Source of the DNA: Tetmemena sp. SeJ-2015
Taxonomy: Eukaryota; Ciliophora; Spirotrichea; Sporadotrichida; Oxytrichidae
Assembly: GCA_027382625.1 (NCBI GenBank)
Contig: JAJKFJ010022765.1
Span: 1 to 64,000 of the forward strand
DNA length: 64,000 nt
Direction of reading: 5' to 3'
Shown: positions 63,065 to 64,000 of the stretch, in pieces
Layout of the letters: the number at the start of each line of letters is the position of its first letter
Position numbering within the stretch: the stretch's first letter is position 1
The notes under the pieces: model-generated
Seen by the model: only the letters and a program-made list of their open reading frames with translations
Databases searched by the model: none
Told to the model about the DNA's origin: nothing
Translations under genes and position numbers: made by a program

Positions 63065-64000
63065 GGTGATAGTCTTCGCATCTTTCTCAATTTGTGAGAG
63101 CATTATATTTGTGTAGACTGGATTGCCCTCAAAATTTTTCTTCTCTGCTTACCAAAAATCCTCAGTCATTTTTCTTTCTACTCTTTCTATCTGCGTCTAA
63201 ATTAGATTGAATCTATATTTTGCTTTTAACTCTTTCTAGAATATACCTCCTTTGTGAAAATTAAGTCAGAATTTATAATAGTATTTTCTTCTAAATTAGT
63301 GAAATAAGAATTGCAAATTTTCATTTAGCTAGGAATTCAGATAATTGACATCTTCTCATATTGAATAATCTATTTTCTTGATTTAAAATCGATGTATTAA
63401 TCATTCCATAGCTTCTTAGTAATCACCGTCAGAGTAAACTTCTATTTCTTAGATTTTGAAGTATTTTGACCCAGCTAAATAGTCATCTTTTGAAATATTT
63501 TCCGTTAAGCCACGATTTTTCAAAATATTTGGCGAACGAGGATGAAGCTCTTTTCATCTGAGCTAAAATATGATCATACTAGAAAATTTTTGTTGGCCAA
63601 ACAGGAAAACGTTCTCGTACTATAAGCTATCATTTTATGGGGGAAGCAGAGGCTAGTTTGAGCCTCCTGCTAAAAGGTTTGTGAATAAATGCTAATGCAG
63701 CATTAAAGCTACCTCTCTAAAGTCAGTAAAAAGACTAAAAAGAGTAGCTACTTAAAGCAAAAACTGGTTTCCTAGGCAGAAGTGTAAAATCTGAGCTGAA
63801 CGGATAATATTGAGTTCTAGAAGCATTTCATCTAGCACAGGATCTTTATAATCGTCCAAGGTACTCTTCCCTCGAATAATTTAAAATTCGCCAAACACTT
63901 AAAATGCTCCTCCTCCAAAAGAACGATTTCCAAAGTCTTAATAAATCCTTGGACCATTGTATATCATATTCTTATCTAGAATGTGAATCTTTTCATGATC
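63065..64000 (-). pseudogene. Diverged copy of the twin-CX9C 5' end and TLDc 3' end (58.48-59.15 kb)
   Basis: 63065-63230 matches 58480-58650 (complement of the start region MTE.FW.AEKK.FE.NPV, with changes and a disrupted start context), and 63400-63510 plus 63810-64000 match 58840-59100 (the TLDc C-terminal part) in the same order. A roughly 300-bp stretch at 63510-63810 interrupts the copy inside the TLDc part. The copy runs off the window, so the TLDc part could belong to an intact neighbour. Confidence 0.65.

Overview
The window looks like germline (micronuclear) DNA of a spirotrich ciliate of the Oxytricha/Stylonychia/Tetmemena kind. The reading frames of conserved proteins run through TAA and TAG at glutamine positions and end only at TGA; a euplotid would read TGA as Cys. 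DNA is AT-rich and genes lie on both strands. Coding sequence is cut by two kinds of interruption: ordinary GT-AG introns, and short AT-rich segments bounded by a direct repeat of 2-13 bp (a pointer). Removing such a segment plus one repeat copy restores the conserved frame. These are internal eliminated sequences (IESs) between macronuclear-destined segments (MDSs). For IES entries the interval is the unique segment plus one pointer copy.

Layout: 2.0-7.0 kb, a cysteine-rich E3-ligase-like gene with a MYCBP2-type C-terminus and an RG-rich tail, followed by a decayed partial copy; 8.96-13.92 kb, two ammonium-transporter paralogues whose MDSs are scrambled and interleaved with each other; 14.1-14.9 kb, an unknown protein; 15.4-17.4 kb, a third ammonium transporter that is not scrambled; 18-20.5 kb, repeats and a nested TIR element; 20.6-26.1 kb, an axonemal SAXO-like protein, U2A' (SNRPA1), a SAC3/GANP-domain protein and a membrane protein; 27.5-31.6 kb, an AMPK/SNF1 alpha kinase with a 962-bp TIR-bounded IES; 33.0-39.8 kb, a large tmcB-like multi-TM PAS protein; 40.9-47.0 kb, a SERBP1-like RNA-binding protein, a small unknown, DNAJC21 and a CaMK; 47.5-52.1 kb, a large unknown; 52.5-60.4 kb, DHFR-TS, PDRG1, an EF-hand/C2/TM protein, a twin CX9C protein and a RING-TLDc protein; 61.1-62.4 kb, a ~550-bp-arm inverted repeat around a CA microsatellite; 63.1-64.0 kb, a diverged copy of the 58.5-59.2 kb segment.

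The main result is the ammonium-transporter locus. Gene A can be rebuilt from 18 MDSs, nine in a block at 8.96-10.48 kb and nine in a block at 11.36-12.05 kb. Apart from one consecutive pair in the second block (MDS 10 and 11), they alternate between the blocks. Gene B uses the same odd/even logic between 10.69-11.19 kb and 12.1-13.9 kb, and its last odd MDSs are inverted. Block order on the chromosome is A, B, A, B(inverted), B. Pointers of 3-13 bp match at nearly every junction, and joining them resolves nearly all the apparent frameshifts.

The genes are mostly housekeeping with no shared pathway, as expected when each would become its own somatic nanochromosome. No telomeric C4A4 tracts, rRNA, convincing tRNA or CRISPR were seen.
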